A stretch of DNA of 23,390 bases from Thiobacillaceae bacterium. Its GTDB lineage: Bacteria > Pseudomonadota > Gammaproteobacteria > Burkholderiales > Thiobacillaceae. The first letter of the stretch is position 1. Each line of letters starts with the position of its first letter. The position numbers were made by a program, and so were the translations under genes. The stretch is taken from the NCBI GenBank assembly GCA_012274165.1, contig JAAPAA010000100.1:1-23390 (forward strand). Direction: 5' to 3'. This document shows, in pieces, positions 7,728 through 15,555 of the stretch. The notes beneath the pieces are model-generated. The model was not told where the DNA came from. It ran no database searches and saw nothing but the letters and a program-made list of their open reading frames with translations.

Positions 7728-7960
7728 CCAACCGCCCCATCAAAACTTACCTGGATACTTGGTCCGTCTGGTGGGGTTTACCAGCAATAAACGGCAAGAT
7801 ATCTGGATGAGTTATTCAGGGAAGGATCGTCTAATCCCGCGTGCTGATCGTGAGATCAACCCGCTTTCTTAATCTAGACAAGTTCGACCGGAAGTGAAGG
7901 TTTTCTGAATGTGCACCAAGGGGCCGAGTCACCCGACCGTTTGTGGGTGGAATGGCGGGC
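7728..7960. other. Intergenic stretch upstream of the lipoprotein gene
   Basis: No convincing gene lies here. It is bounded on the minus strand by two terminator-like hairpins (7700-7727 and 7965-7989). It must hold the lipoprotein promoter and leader, or a small RNA of up to about 200 bases, or both. Short open frames crossing it show no start context or recognisable protein. Confidence 0.5.
7871..7898 (-). promoter_or_regulatory. Candidate sigma-70 promoter for the lipoprotein leader
   Basis: On the minus strand TTCACT (7898-7893) and TAGATT (7876-7871) are separated by 16 bases, each matching four of six consensus positions. A transcript from here would have a leader of about 190 bases containing the hairpin at 7700-7727. 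The match is modest and chosen by eye. Confidence 0.25.
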
Positions 7961-7964
7961 GCAA

Positions 7965-7989
7965 TAAAAAAAGCGCCTGGAAGGCGCTT
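7965..7989 (-). terminator. Intrinsic terminator, probably originally of tRNA-Ser
   Basis: On the minus strand the 8-bp perfect stem AAGCGCCT / AGGCGCTT (arms 7971-7978 and 7982-7989, 3-base loop) is followed by a run of T (plus-strand A-run from 7965). No gene on the minus strand ends directly before it except the displaced 16-bp copy of the tRNA-Ser 3' end at 8005-8020. The simplest reading is that it terminated the tRNA transcript before the element at 8005-8842 was inserted. Confidence 0.75.
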
Positions 7990-8004
7990 GGATATTGAAT
8001 GAGG

Positions 8005-8020
8005 GGCGGAGAGGGTGGGA
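8005..8020. repeat. att core copy (distal), GGCGGAGAGGGTGGGA
   Basis: A 16-base exact copy of 8827-8842. It duplicates the last bases of the tRNA-Ser acceptor and T-arm region (minus strand) but has no tRNA body beside it. It is taken as the distal attachment-site core. Confidence 0.8.
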
Positions 8021-8080
8021 CTGGATGGGTTCTCTGCTACATCAAGCAACGGCGCGGGTTTCCGAGGAGCCGCTTACGCA

Positions 8081-8100
8081 ATGTTCCCAAGGATGTTCCC
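8081..8100. repeat. Paired motif ATGTTCCC-N4-ATGTTCCC, left end
   Basis: Two ATGTTCCC copies start 12 bases apart (8081 and 8093). The same arrangement with the same spacing recurs at 8740-8759. It lies 60 bases inside the distal att core. This is the expected form of arm-type binding sites for a tyrosine recombinase or its excision factor; the function is inferred from position and symmetry. Confidence 0.7.
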
Positions 8101-8247
8101 TGCGTTGCGTGTTCTTATCATGCACTCGCCGCCGCTCGGGGGCAAGACTAAGTTATCGGGCTGCGTGAAGCAGATAGCCCTGTTCGCCTCGAAGAGTCCT
8201 CGACAGGAATTGTAGAATGCCCCCTTTCTCTGAAGGCCAAGTACTCT

Positions 8248-8721
8248 TCAGCCACTCATCAACGTAGACTTCATTTCTTCCTTTCGACAGTCATCAGCGA
8301 TAGGCGAAATGCCGGAGGAGTCGCCACTAGATAGCGCCGAGAGGGCCGCCCCCCGCAGTGACTCAAAGGCCCCCAACGACTGGCGCGCTTCCTCTGCCCC
8401 GCCATCCAACAGACCCTCTTCGTGTGCCCCCAGCGTGGAGGAGAGCATGGAGGCCACAAGCCACTGAATATCAGCGGGGGCAATGCTGGTCTTTTCGCGG
8501 CGGCCAGTGGTGCGCAGGCGCTCGAATTCTGCTTCTTGCTCGCCAAGCCATTGCCACGCGACTGAAGCGGCCTCGCGCTTGTCAGCCTTGCCGGTGTTGT
8601 GACGGAGTTGTGTTTTCCCGCCGTAGTGGGGGAGTAATTCGGTGGGGATTCGCTTGGTAATTCGCCAGCTATTCCCGTGTGGCGATAAGCCCTGAGGGTA
8701 GGCCATTTTCTTGTCAGTCAT
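8248..8721 (-). pseudogene. Truncated tyrosine recombinase (integrase), DUF6538-like N-terminus
   Basis: This is a 157-residue product in place of an integrase of roughly 400 or more residues. The N-terminal part (about residues 6-65) matches the DUF6538-type head of phage/island integrases: a YPQGLSPHGNSWRITKRIP strand pair, then HYGGKTQLRHNTGKADKREA and an aromatic helix WQWLGEQEAEFERLR. The core-binding and catalytic domains with the R..H.R..Y residues are absent, so it cannot recombine DNA. A one-base frame shift near 8265 would continue for about 40 more codons (VYVDEWLKSTW...) to a stop at 8153, suggesting decay by frameshift plus deletion. It sits next to tRNA-Ser within direct repeats, so its past role in integration there is well supported. 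Confidence 0.72.
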
Positions 8722-8739
8722 CTCGCTAGTTTAGCCGGG

Positions 8740-8759
8740 ATGTTCCCAGCTATGTTCCC
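8740..8759. repeat. Paired motif ATGTTCCC-N4-ATGTTCCC, right end
   Basis: The second copy of the paired octamer (8740-8747 and 8752-8759), 67 bases inside the tRNA-side core and just upstream of the integrase start at 8721. The orientation is the same as the left pair. The position could also let the recombinase control its own promoter. Confidence 0.7.
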
Positions 8760-8825
8760 ACGGTGACTCTTCGGAAGGCCTTACTGTGCTTGAATCCCAG
8801 CTTTTATGCGGGTCTTGGTTTGTCG

Positions 8826-8915
<90 letters not shown>

Positions 8916-8924
8916 GGGACGCGC

Positions 8925-8930
8925 ATTGTA
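8925..8930 (-). promoter_or_regulatory. -10 element of the tRNA-Ser promoter
   Basis: On the minus strand TACAAT preceded by GG lies 9 bases before the mature tRNA 5' end, followed by the GC-rich stretch GCGCGTCCC. A GC-rich discriminator is typical of stringently controlled stable-RNA promoters. No good -35 hexamer is seen at 16-18 bases upstream. Confidence 0.5.
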
Positions 8931-8984
8931 CCCGAGTCGGATGGTTTGCTGGACGAAAAAATCACACTCGTTCAGACTGCGCGC

Positions 8985-10397
8985 ATGCCCCATATAAAAA
9001 GAACGGGATTGTTCGGGAGACTGGCCGCGCTGGCGCTGATTTTGGCGCTGGCGGCCTGCAGCCGTCCTCCCCTCCCGCCCGATACCACGGGTGTCCTGCA
9101 GGTAGGGGTGCGTAATTCGCCGACGACTTATTTCATCGCCCCTAACGGCGAACCTGCCGGATTTGAACATGATCTGCTGGTGGCGTTTGCACAGTCGCAA
9201 AACTGGTCGATCAAATGGTCTGAAGAATCCCATCCTGAAGCGTTGCTCGAACTGCTCGACAGTCATCGCATCAACCTGGCGGCAGCTGCGTTGCCACGTA
9301 CCGTTGTCATGGATCGTCACCTGATTGCAGGCCCCGTTTTGTTTGAGTCTCCGGTGTATGTCGTGACCCGCGTGGCGGATCAAGCGCCGCGCGGCATGGC
9401 CGACCTGACGGGCAAAAAGCTGGCCCTGATCATGGGGTCCGGCCACACGCCTATGCTGATGCGATTGAAACGCAAGTATCCCAAGTTGGCGTGGGTGACA
9501 CTGGAAAACGTCTGGCCTGAAGAATTGCTGGCGCAGTTGCAGGCAGGTAAATATGATGCTGTCGTAATCAATGGGATGGACTTCGATCCCATGCGCAGTG
9601 TCTACCCGGAACTGGCGGTGGCATTCAATCTTCCGGACAAGCAGGAAATTGTCTGGGCGCTGGCAAAAGGCAGTTCGCAAGCGCTGCGCAACGGGTTGGC
9701 GCGCTTCGTCGAGCAGGCGCAGGCGGACGATACGATCAAGCGTATTTACGAACGCTATTTCGGCCATCTCAAACGGCTCGACAACAGCGACATCCTGGGC
9801 ATTTTGCAGCGCCGCCCGGCGCTCCTACCCAAGCTGCGCCGGCATTTTCAGGAGGCGCAAACGCTGACGGGAATCGACTGGCGGCTGCTGGCCGCGATCG
9901 GTTATCAGGAATCGCAGTGGAATGCCTTTGCCACTTCGCCGACCGGGGTGCGTGGCGTGATGATGCTGACCGGCGACACCGCCGACCGCATGGGGGTGGC
10001 GAACCGGCTGGATGCGCGTCAGAGCATACTGGGCGGCGCACGTTATCTGGTGACGATGAAAGAGATGCTGCCCAGCCGGATTCCCGAGCCTGACCGCACC
10101 TGGCTGGCGCTGGCAGCATACAACCAGGGAGAGGGACACATGGAAGACGCGCGCCGCATTGCGCAGGCGCGCGACGGCAATCCGGACAGTTGGGCCGACG
10201 TGAAAGAGGCCTTGCCCTATCTGGGCCGTGGAACCTATGCCAAGGCGATGAAATACGGCTATGCGCGCGGCGGCGAGGCGCTGGATTTTGCTGAAAATGT
10301 CCGTAGTTATTACGACATTCTGCTGCGGCTGGAGCCGGAATATAACCCGCTAATCAATCTGGGCGAGCGCGCCGACACGCAAGCTCAACCGGGTTGA
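8985..10397 (+). CDS. mltF: Membrane-bound lytic murein transglycosylase F
   Basis: This is an outer-membrane lipoprotein that cleaves peptidoglycan glycan strands with formation of 1,6-anhydro-MurNAc. From ATG 8985 it has 470 residues. The lipobox is LAAC with Cys25. An SBP_bac_3-like periplasmic-binding domain (about 36-262) matches the regulatory half of MltF. The SLT domain (about 290-450) follows, with catalytic Glu309 in AIGYQESQWN and the family motifs SPTGVRGVMML and LALAAYNQGEGH. A longer TTG start at 8946 is possible but gives a less typical lipoprotein signal. It converges on serS with 6 bases between stop codons. Confidence 0.93.
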   Translation: MPHIKRTGLFGRLAALALILALAACSRPPLPPDTTGVLQVGVRNSPTTYFIAPNGEPAGFEHDLLVAFAQSQNWSIKWSEESHPEALLELLDSHRINLAAAALPRTVVMDRHLIAGPVLFESPVYVVTRVADQAPRGMADLTGKKLALIMGSGHTPMLMRLKRKYPKLAWVTLENVWPEELLAQLQAGKYDAVVINGMDFDPMRSVYPELAVAFNLPDKQEIVWALAKGSSQALRNGLARFVEQAQADDTIKRIYERYFGHLKRLDNSDILGILQRRPALLPKLRRHFQEAQTLTGIDWRLLAAIGYQESQWNAFATSPTGVRGVMMLTGDTADRMGVANRLDARQSILGGARYLVTMKEMLPSRIPEPDRTWLALAAYNQGEGHMEDARRIAQARDGNPDSWADVKEALPYLGRGTYAKAMKYGYARGGEALDFAENVRSYYDILLRLEPEYNPLINLGERADTQAQPG

Positions 10398-10402
10398 CCC
10401 GG
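10389..10402. terminator. Short palindrome at the mltF/serS convergence
   Basis: CCGGGT-TG-ACCCGG is a perfect inverted repeat spanning the mltF stop and ending just before the serS stop. No T-run follows on either strand. It is the only structure available to separate these convergent transcripts. Confidence 0.25.
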
Positions 10403-10403
10403 C

Positions 10404-11687
10404 TCAGGCGGGCGTGAGTTTTTCGATTCCGCCCATCCACGGCCGCAGCGCTTCCGGCACGGTCACGCTGCCATCGGCGTTCTGGTAGTTTTCCAGCACG
10501 GCCACCAGCGTGCGTCCCACCGCCAGTCCCGATCCGTTCAGCGTGTGCAGCAACTCCGGCTTGCCTTGGCCGACGCGGAAACGCGCTTGCATGCGTCGTG
10601 ACTGGAAGGCCTCGAAATTGGAGCAGGAAGAGATTTCGCGATAGGTGTTCTGCGCCGGCAACCACACTTCGAGGTCGTAGGTCTTGGCTGCGGAAAACCC
10701 CATGTCACCGCTGCACAAGGCCATCTTGCGATACGGCAGGCCGAGCTTTTGCAGGATCGTTTCGGCGTGTGCGGTCAGCGTTTCGAGTGCGGCGTAGGAG
10801 TCTTCCGGGCGCACCATCTGCACCAGCTCCACCTTGTCGAACTGGTGTTGGCGGATCATGCCGCGCGTATCGCGGCCGTAGGAGCCAGCCTCGGAGCGGA
10901 AGCACGGCGTATGCGCGACGAACTTCAACGGCAGCGTTTCGGCGGCGACAATCTCGTCGCGCAGCAGGTTGGTCACCGGGACTTCGGCGGTGGGGATGAG
11001 ATAGAGTTTTTCGGCATCCGCGCGCGGGATGTGGAACAGGTCTTCCTCGAATTTCGGCAACTGCCCTGTGCCGCGCATCGAGTCGGCGTTCACCAGATAC
11101 GGTACATACACCTCGGTGTAGCCGTGCTCGGTGGTATGGGTGTCGAGCATGAATTGCGCCAGTGCCCGGTGCAGCCGCGCCAGGCTGCCGCGCATCACAC
11201 TGAAGCGGCTGCCGGTGATTTTCACCGCGGCTGCGAAGTCGAGCTGGTTCAGGCTCTCGCCGATGTCCACATGATCGCGCACGGTGAAGTCGAAGCTGCG
11301 CGGCGTGCCCCAGCGGCTGACTTCGACGTTGGCGGCTTCGTCCCTGCCGGGTGCAACCGATTCGTGCGGCAGGTTGGGCACGCCCATCAGGAAATCGTTG
11401 ATTTCCGTTTGCAGCGCGGCCAGCCGGTTTTCCATCTGTTGGAGTTCGTTGCCCAGTCCTGCCACCTCGGCCATCACTGCCGTGGTGTCCTCGCCCTTAC
11501 CCTTCATCATGCCGATCTGTTTCGACATACTGTTGCGGCGACTTTGCGCGTCCTGGGTGCGGGTCTGGATGGTTTTGCGTTCGGCCTCCAGCGCATCGAA
11601 ACGCGCGGCGTCAAAAGCAAAACCACGCGCCGCCAGGCGCTCGGCAACAAGGGCTGCGTCTTTGCGCAACAGCTGGATATCAAGCAT
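10404..11687 (-). CDS. serS: Seryl-tRNA synthetase
   Basis: This class II synthetase charges tRNA-Ser with serine in the cytoplasm. It has 427 residues, the normal length. The N-terminal antiparallel coiled coil (about 30-105) binds the long variable arm of tRNA-Ser. The catalytic domain shows TAEVPVTNLLRDEI, motif 2 (CFRSEAGSYGRDTRGMIRQH), QFDKVELV, and motif 3 (NGSGLAVGRTLVAVLENYQ) near the C-terminus. It starts at ATG 11687 (MLDIQLLRKD, the common start of the family). A tRNA-Ser gene lies 1.5 kb away, separated by mltF. Confidence 0.98.
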   Translation of the reverse strand: MLDIQLLRKDAALVAERLAARGFAFDAARFDALEAERKTIQTRTQDAQSRRNSMSKQIGMMKGKGEDTTAVMAEVAGLGNELQQMENRLAALQTEINDFLMGVPNLPHESVAPGRDEAANVEVSRWGTPRSFDFTVRDHVDIGESLNQLDFAAAVKITGSRFSVMRGSLARLHRALAQFMLDTHTTEHGYTEVYVPYLVNADSMRGTGQLPKFEEDLFHIPRADAEKLYLIPTAEVPVTNLLRDEIVAAETLPLKFVAHTPCFRSEAGSYGRDTRGMIRQHQFDKVELVQMVRPEDSYAALETLTAHAETILQKLGLPYRKMALCSGDMGFSAAKTYDLEVWLPAQNTYREISSCSNFEAFQSRRMQARFRVGQGKPELLHTLNGSGLAVGRTLVAVLENYQNADGSVTVPEALRPWMGGIEKLTPA

Positions 11688-11865
11688 GGGAGTCAGGAAA
11701 AAGCGCCAAAAACGCTATTTTCCACGATAGCCACCACCTGCGGCTAGGCTTCGCTTAATTAATGCGCTATCCCAAAAGCTGCTGCGACTTCCATGCATCC
11801 TTACGGCTGCCCGGGGAATGTGGTTATGATTGTGCAAGAACTTCATCTTTGATCCGCGTGCCGCC

Positions 11866-12720
11866 ATGCTCCATACCGCTGTCCTGCTGATTTCCTGTCC
11901 TGACCAGAAAGGTTTGGTTGCTGCGATTGCCGACTTTTTGCTGCGCCACGACGCCAACATCCTGCACGCCGACCAGCATCAGGATGCCGAGCTGAAGCTG
12001 TTTCTGATGCGGGTGGAGTGGGATTTGCACGGCTTCAACCTGAACCTGGACGAGTTTGCCAGTGCGTTCCGGCCCATTGCCGAACGCTTCGGGATGACCT
12101 GGCGGCTCGCCGAATCCAGCCGCAAGCCACGGCTGGCGGTGTTCGTTTCCAAATTCGATCATTGCCTGGCCGACCTGTTGTATCGCTACCAGAGCGGCGA
12201 GCTGCATTGCGAGCTGCCGATTATTGTGTCCAACCATGAAGACACCCGTTGGCTTGCCGAGGCCTATCACGTCCCGTATCAATATCTGGCGATGGACAAG
12301 GATGCCAAGCATGAGGCCGAGCAGATTCAACTGGCGATCCTGCGCGACCAGAAAATCGACTTCATCGTGCTGGCGCGCTACATGCAGGTGTTGTCGCCCG
12401 AGTTCATCCGCCACTTCCCCAACCGCATCATCAACATCCACCACTCGTTTTTGCCGGCTTTTCACGGCGCCAAGCCGTATCACCGTGCGTTTGAACGCGG
12501 CGTCAAGCTGATCGGCGCCACGGCGCACTACGTGACCGAAACCCTCGACGACGGTCCCATCATCGAACAGGACGTGGCGCGCATGTCGCATCGCGACAGC
12601 CTCGGCGACCTCATCAATAAGGGGGCGGATCTGGAAAAAGTCGTGCTGTCGCGCGCGGTGAAATGGCACCTGGACAACCGGGTGCTCGTGTATGCCAACA
12701 AGACGGTTGTGTTCGACTAA
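11866..12720 (+). CDS. purU: Formyltetrahydrofolate deformylase
   Basis: This enzyme hydrolyses 10-formyl-tetrahydrofolate to formate and tetrahydrofolate, balancing one-carbon pools and feeding formate to PurT. It has 284 residues from ATG 11866; the TTG at 11830 is less likely because the family starts shortly before LLISCPDQKGLV. An ACT domain (about 4-80) is followed by the formyltransferase-like catalytic domain. Asn190 and His192 in RIINIHHSFLPAF and Asp228 in TLDDGPIIEQ are in the places of the catalytic triad. The serS gene is divergent, with 178 bases between. A PilZ-like gene follows after 6 bases, so the two are probably cotranscribed. Confidence 0.95.
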   Translation: MLHTAVLLISCPDQKGLVAAIADFLLRHDANILHADQHQDAELKLFLMRVEWDLHGFNLNLDEFASAFRPIAERFGMTWRLAESSRKPRLAVFVSKFDHCLADLLYRYQSGELHCELPIIVSNHEDTRWLAEAYHVPYQYLAMDKDAKHEAEQIQLAILRDQKIDFIVLARYMQVLSPEFIRHFPNRIINIHHSFLPAFHGAKPYHRAFERGVKLIGATAHYVTETLDDGPIIEQDVARMSHRDSLGDLINKGADLEKVVLSRAVKWHLDNRVLVYANKTVVFD

Positions 12721-12726
12721 AGCCGC

Positions 12727-14298
12727 ATGCTCACGCTCGGCGTTCCCAGCATCGATCCGGCGATTTCGCGAACGGTTGATACCCGGCCGAAATCGGTGAT
12801 GGCGTGGCTGGGGCGCCTGCCTTTCGCCAGCCCGATGGAATGCGCCCAGCAGCTGGTCACGGCTTTATATGCCCTCAATCGCAGCCCGCTGGATGCGACT
12901 GCTCGCTACACCCTCATGCAGCTGTATCGTCCGGTGGTGGCGCGCGTTTGCAGCAGCCTGGAGGTGCTGCTCGCCGGGTCTGGCGTCCCCCCACGCGCAC
13001 AGCAACGGCAGCTTGGAGTGTTGCTGCGCGAATTGCAGAACGAACACAGCATCGGCTACAAACACCTGTTGCTGGCGCAGATCCAGCCTCGCTCAAGCCG
13101 CGTCAAGGCCAGGCTTCTGGGCGAAATCACTGCACAGCTGATGGCTGCGTTGCGTGACATCCAGACCGCCTGCCATCTAACCCGCACCCTGATCATGCCG
13201 GGCCTGTGGCAGGAAATGCATGCGCTCCACGCATACGCACAGACCGCCAGACTGGCCGACAGCACGGCAGACAGTATGCCCATGTCCAGCCTGGCTTACC
13301 GGCAGGCCCTGTTGCTTGCGCTGGCCGATCCGCCGCACATGAGTCACGCCGAGATCAAGTTCACCCGACACGTTCTGGATCAATTCGCCGGACTGGCGCA
13401 GTTGTGCAGTGCGCCTGTCGCCATGCATCGTGGCTTTGCCATCCAGACCGAAGGCGACGCCGCACCCAGCCATCACGCGACCGACCGCCGTCCTGGAGCT
13501 TTCTGGCTCGACACCGAGGCGCTGTGCTTCCAGCTGCACGAAACCGTCATTGAGCTGCGTAGCGGCGCGTCGCAACGCCGTGTGGGCCTGCCGCCAGAAA
13601 TGGACGGTGAGTTCAACCTGGTCACCTGCATCCGGCTGCTCAAACAATGGAGCAGCGGCGCGGCGCGCACCTACAAGCGATATCCCACACCCGACCGTCC
13701 GGTGCAGACAGTAGCGGGCGTGAGCGCCATTCACCGCCTGCTGGAAAAAGCAGCGCAAGCGACCCGAGCCGAACCGGTTGAAGCGGGCCATCATCAGATT
13801 CACATCATCGAACCCTCGTTCGCTGGAACCACTGCTGCCAACACGGCCCAATGGATCAGCAGCAATGACAGTGCGGTGGGACTGGCCCTGAACGGCGCGC
13901 CGGATGCCCCCCTTAACTTGAAAGTGGGCGATGCGCTGGCAGTGCGGATTGGCGATGGAACGGAGTGGTCGCTGGGCGTGATTCGATGGACCCGCATGCG
14001 CGACGCGCGGCAGGTTGAGTTTGGAGTCGAGCGGCTTGCGCCGCAGATCCAGCCTGCGTGGGTGCGGCCTTTGCATGGCGGCAAGCTGGCGGAACCGGCA
14101 TTATTCGTTCCCGGCCTGGCTACACTCGGGCAAAATGATCGCCTGCTGCTACCCCATCACCTGTACCGGATCGGGATGGACGCCGAGGTTCTGCATGAGC
14201 ATCATCGCTACATGCTGACCTTCGGCAGGCGTTTTGAGCATACGCCGAGCTTCGACCTGATTGACTTCACGATTTTTGCAGACCTCCCCACCACATGA
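12727..14298 (+). CDS. PilZ-like domain protein, FimW-like architecture
   Basis: This is a soluble 523-residue protein with no signal peptide or membrane helix. The N-terminal part (about 24-150) is helical with a WLGRLPFASP...LYALNRSPLD...R..LMQLYRP pattern, which I associate with FimW-like c-di-GMP receptor proteins. Residues about 355-440 look like a PilZ barrel: SSNDSAVGLAL resembles the (D/N)xSxxG motif, followed by LGVIRWTRMRDA and VEFGVERL. The RxxxR motif normally ahead of it is not seen, so c-di-GMP binding is doubtful. It lies between purU (6-base gap) and wrbA (ATGA overlap). The name is family inference; function is unknown. Confidence 0.6.
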   Translation: MLTLGVPSIDPAISRTVDTRPKSVMAWLGRLPFASPMECAQQLVTALYALNRSPLDATARYTLMQLYRPVVARVCSSLEVLLAGSGVPPRAQQRQLGVLLRELQNEHSIGYKHLLLAQIQPRSSRVKARLLGEITAQLMAALRDIQTACHLTRTLIMPGLWQEMHALHAYAQTARLADSTADSMPMSSLAYRQALLLALADPPHMSHAEIKFTRHVLDQFAGLAQLCSAPVAMHRGFAIQTEGDAAPSHHATDRRPGAFWLDTEALCFQLHETVIELRSGASQRRVGLPPEMDGEFNLVTCIRLLKQWSSGAARTYKRYPTPDRPVQTVAGVSAIHRLLEKAAQATRAEPVEAGHHQIHIIEPSFAGTTAANTAQWISSNDSAVGLALNGAPDAPLNLKVGDALAVRIGDGTEWSLGVIRWTRMRDARQVEFGVERLAPQIQPAWVRPLHGGKLAEPALFVPGLATLGQNDRLLLPHHLYRIGMDAEVLHEHHRYMLTFGRRFEHTPSFDLIDFTIFADLPTT

Positions 14299-14885
14299 CT
14301 GAAATTCTTGTTTTGTATTACAGCGCCCACGGCAGCGTGCGTGAAATGGCGCAGCTGGTTGCGCGTGGCGTAAACCAGACCGGCGCGGTGGCGCGACTGC
14401 GCAGCGTGCCGCCGGTTGCCCCGCGCACCCATCTCGCCGAGCCGCCGGTGCCGGATGACGGCGCGCCTTATGTCGAACTGGCCGATCTCGAACAGTGCGC
14501 CGGCCTGGCGCTTGGCTCACCGACGCGTTTCGGCAACATGGCTGCACCGCTGAAATACTTTCTCGATACCACCGGCGCGTTGTGGGTAAAGGGCGCACTG
14601 GTCGGCAAGCCCGCCGCCGTATTCACCTCCACCGCCAGCCTGCACGGCGGCCAGGAAACCACGCTCACCAGCATGATGACGCCGCTGCTGCATCACGGCA
14701 TGCTCATTCTGGGGCTGCCTTATACCTTGCCGGGGGTGAACCACACTGCAAGCGGCGGCACGCCCTATGGCGCCAGCCATTGGGCAGGCCCGAACGACGA
14801 CAAGCCACTGACCGACGACGAACGGAGCCTGTGCATCGCACTTGGCAAACGCCTGGCCGAAACTGCGCAGAAGCTTGCCGCATGA
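14295..14885 (+). CDS. wrbA: NAD(P)H:quinone oxidoreductase, WrbA family
   Basis: This flavodoxin-fold FMN enzyme makes two-electron reductions of quinones, protecting from redox cycling. It has 196 residues, typical for WrbA. The FMN phosphate loop is at the N-terminus (LVLYYSAHGSVREMA). The second FMN contact is LGSPTRFGNMAAPLKYFLD (about 76-94), and HGGQETT and NHTASGGTPYGASH are the WrbA-specific segments. The start overlaps the preceding stop (ATGA), and the stop overlaps the DUF2069 start (ATGA), so translation through the three genes is coupled. A WrbA-DUF2069 pairing is common in betaproteobacteria to my knowledge. Confidence 0.93.
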   Translation: MTEILVLYYSAHGSVREMAQLVARGVNQTGAVARLRSVPPVAPRTHLAEPPVPDDGAPYVELADLEQCAGLALGSPTRFGNMAAPLKYFLDTTGALWVKGALVGKPAAVFTSTASLHGGQETTLTSMMTPLLHHGMLILGLPYTLPGVNHTASGGTPYGASHWAGPNDDKPLTDDERSLCIALGKRLAETAQKLAA

Positions 14886-15235
14886 AAATCCTGCAAACGC
14901 TTTCCAGCATCAGCCTGATCGCGCTGATTTTTCTGTGTCTGGCGTGGGAGTTGTGGCTTGCGCCAGCGCGGCCAGGCGGTTCCTGGCTGGTGTTGAAAAC
15001 CTTGCCCTTGTTGTTGCCGCTGATGGGAATTCTGAAAGGCCGCCGCTATACCTATCAATGGTCGCCGATGCTGCTGCTGTTTTATTTCAGCGAGGGCGTC
15101 ATGCACGCCTGGAGTGAAACCGGACTGTCGGCGCAACTGGGCATGGCTGAGACTGGGCTGTCCGTGGTGTTTTTCTTTGCGGCGATTTACTACGCCAAAT
15201 TCAGTGCCCCGTCACGGCAACAGCATCCGACTTGA
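14882..15235 (+). CDS. DUF2069 family small membrane protein
   Basis: This is an inner-membrane protein of 117 residues with four hydrophobic helices (about 8-28, 38-55, 64-82, 92-112) and short polar loops. The family pattern includes LPLLLPLMGILKGRRYTYQW and YFSEGVMHAWSE, and matches DUF2069. No catalytic motif is seen and the function of the family is not known to me. Its start overlaps the wrbA stop by 4 bases, which ties expression to the quinone reductase. The longer open frame starting at 14495 overlaps wrbA and is not used. Confidence 0.85.
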   Translation: MKILQTLSSISLIALIFLCLAWELWLAPARPGGSWLVLKTLPLLLPLMGILKGRRYTYQWSPMLLLFYFSEGVMHAWSETGLSAQLGMAETGLSVVFFFAAIYYAKFSAPSRQQHPT

Positions 15236-15259
15236 TGGGCGTGTGAGTGGGGTCGCCGC

Positions 15260-15478
15260 TTAAGCCGCCAGCACCACTATCTGTTGCCCCAGGCATTGCA
15301 CGGTCTGGTTCGCCCGGATTTTTGCGGTTTTGCGGCTCTCGGGCTGGCCGTCAACAGTCACTTCGCCGTTGGCGATCATGAGTTTGCCTTGCCCGCCGCT
15401 GTCGGCAATGCCGGTGAGTTTGAGCAGGTCGCAGAGTGCGATGTACTCGCCGCGCAGTTTGAATTCCTGGGTGTTCAT
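15260..15478 (-). CDS. S4-domain RNA-binding protein, YbcJ family
   Basis: This is a small RNA-binding protein of 72 residues, almost entirely an S4 domain. It aligns by eye with E. coli YbcJ: ALCDLLKLTGIADSGGQ matches the YbcJ helix pair, and VTVDGQPESRKTAKI is the S4 turn and strand. The ATG at 15478 is chosen because TGGAATC lies in place as a ribosome-binding site; the ATG at 15490 lacks one. YbcJ-like proteins are thought to bind rRNA or ribosomes, but the role is poorly defined. It stands alone on the minus strand, converging with the DUF2069 gene. Confidence 0.85.
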   Translation of the reverse strand: MNTQEFKLRGEYIALCDLLKLTGIADSGGQGKLMIANGEVTVDGQPESRKTAKIRANQTVQCLGQQIVVLAA

Positions 15479-15555
15479 GCTTGATTCCATTGGTGTGGCG
15501 TGATGCGGGGGCTGATTTTAACGCCATTCACGTGTCTCACCGTCACGACCCGAAC

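Noticed and set aside
7648..7872. A 74-codon plus-strand frame upstream of the lipoprotein
   Set aside because: No ribosome-binding site, antisense to the lipoprotein signal peptide at its start, and no family pattern.
10405..10425. CTCA...TGAG followed by TTTTT as a terminator for mltF
   Set aside because: Only four pairs with an 8-base loop, inside the serS coding end; too weak to call.
10749..11747. A 332-codon plus-strand frame antisense to serS
   Set aside because: serS is certain on the other strand, and the antisense product has no family features.
13177..14076. A 299-codon minus-strand frame inside the PilZ-like gene
   Set aside because: No start context or motif. The plus-strand gene is fixed by its 6-base gap to purU and its ATGA overlap with wrbA.
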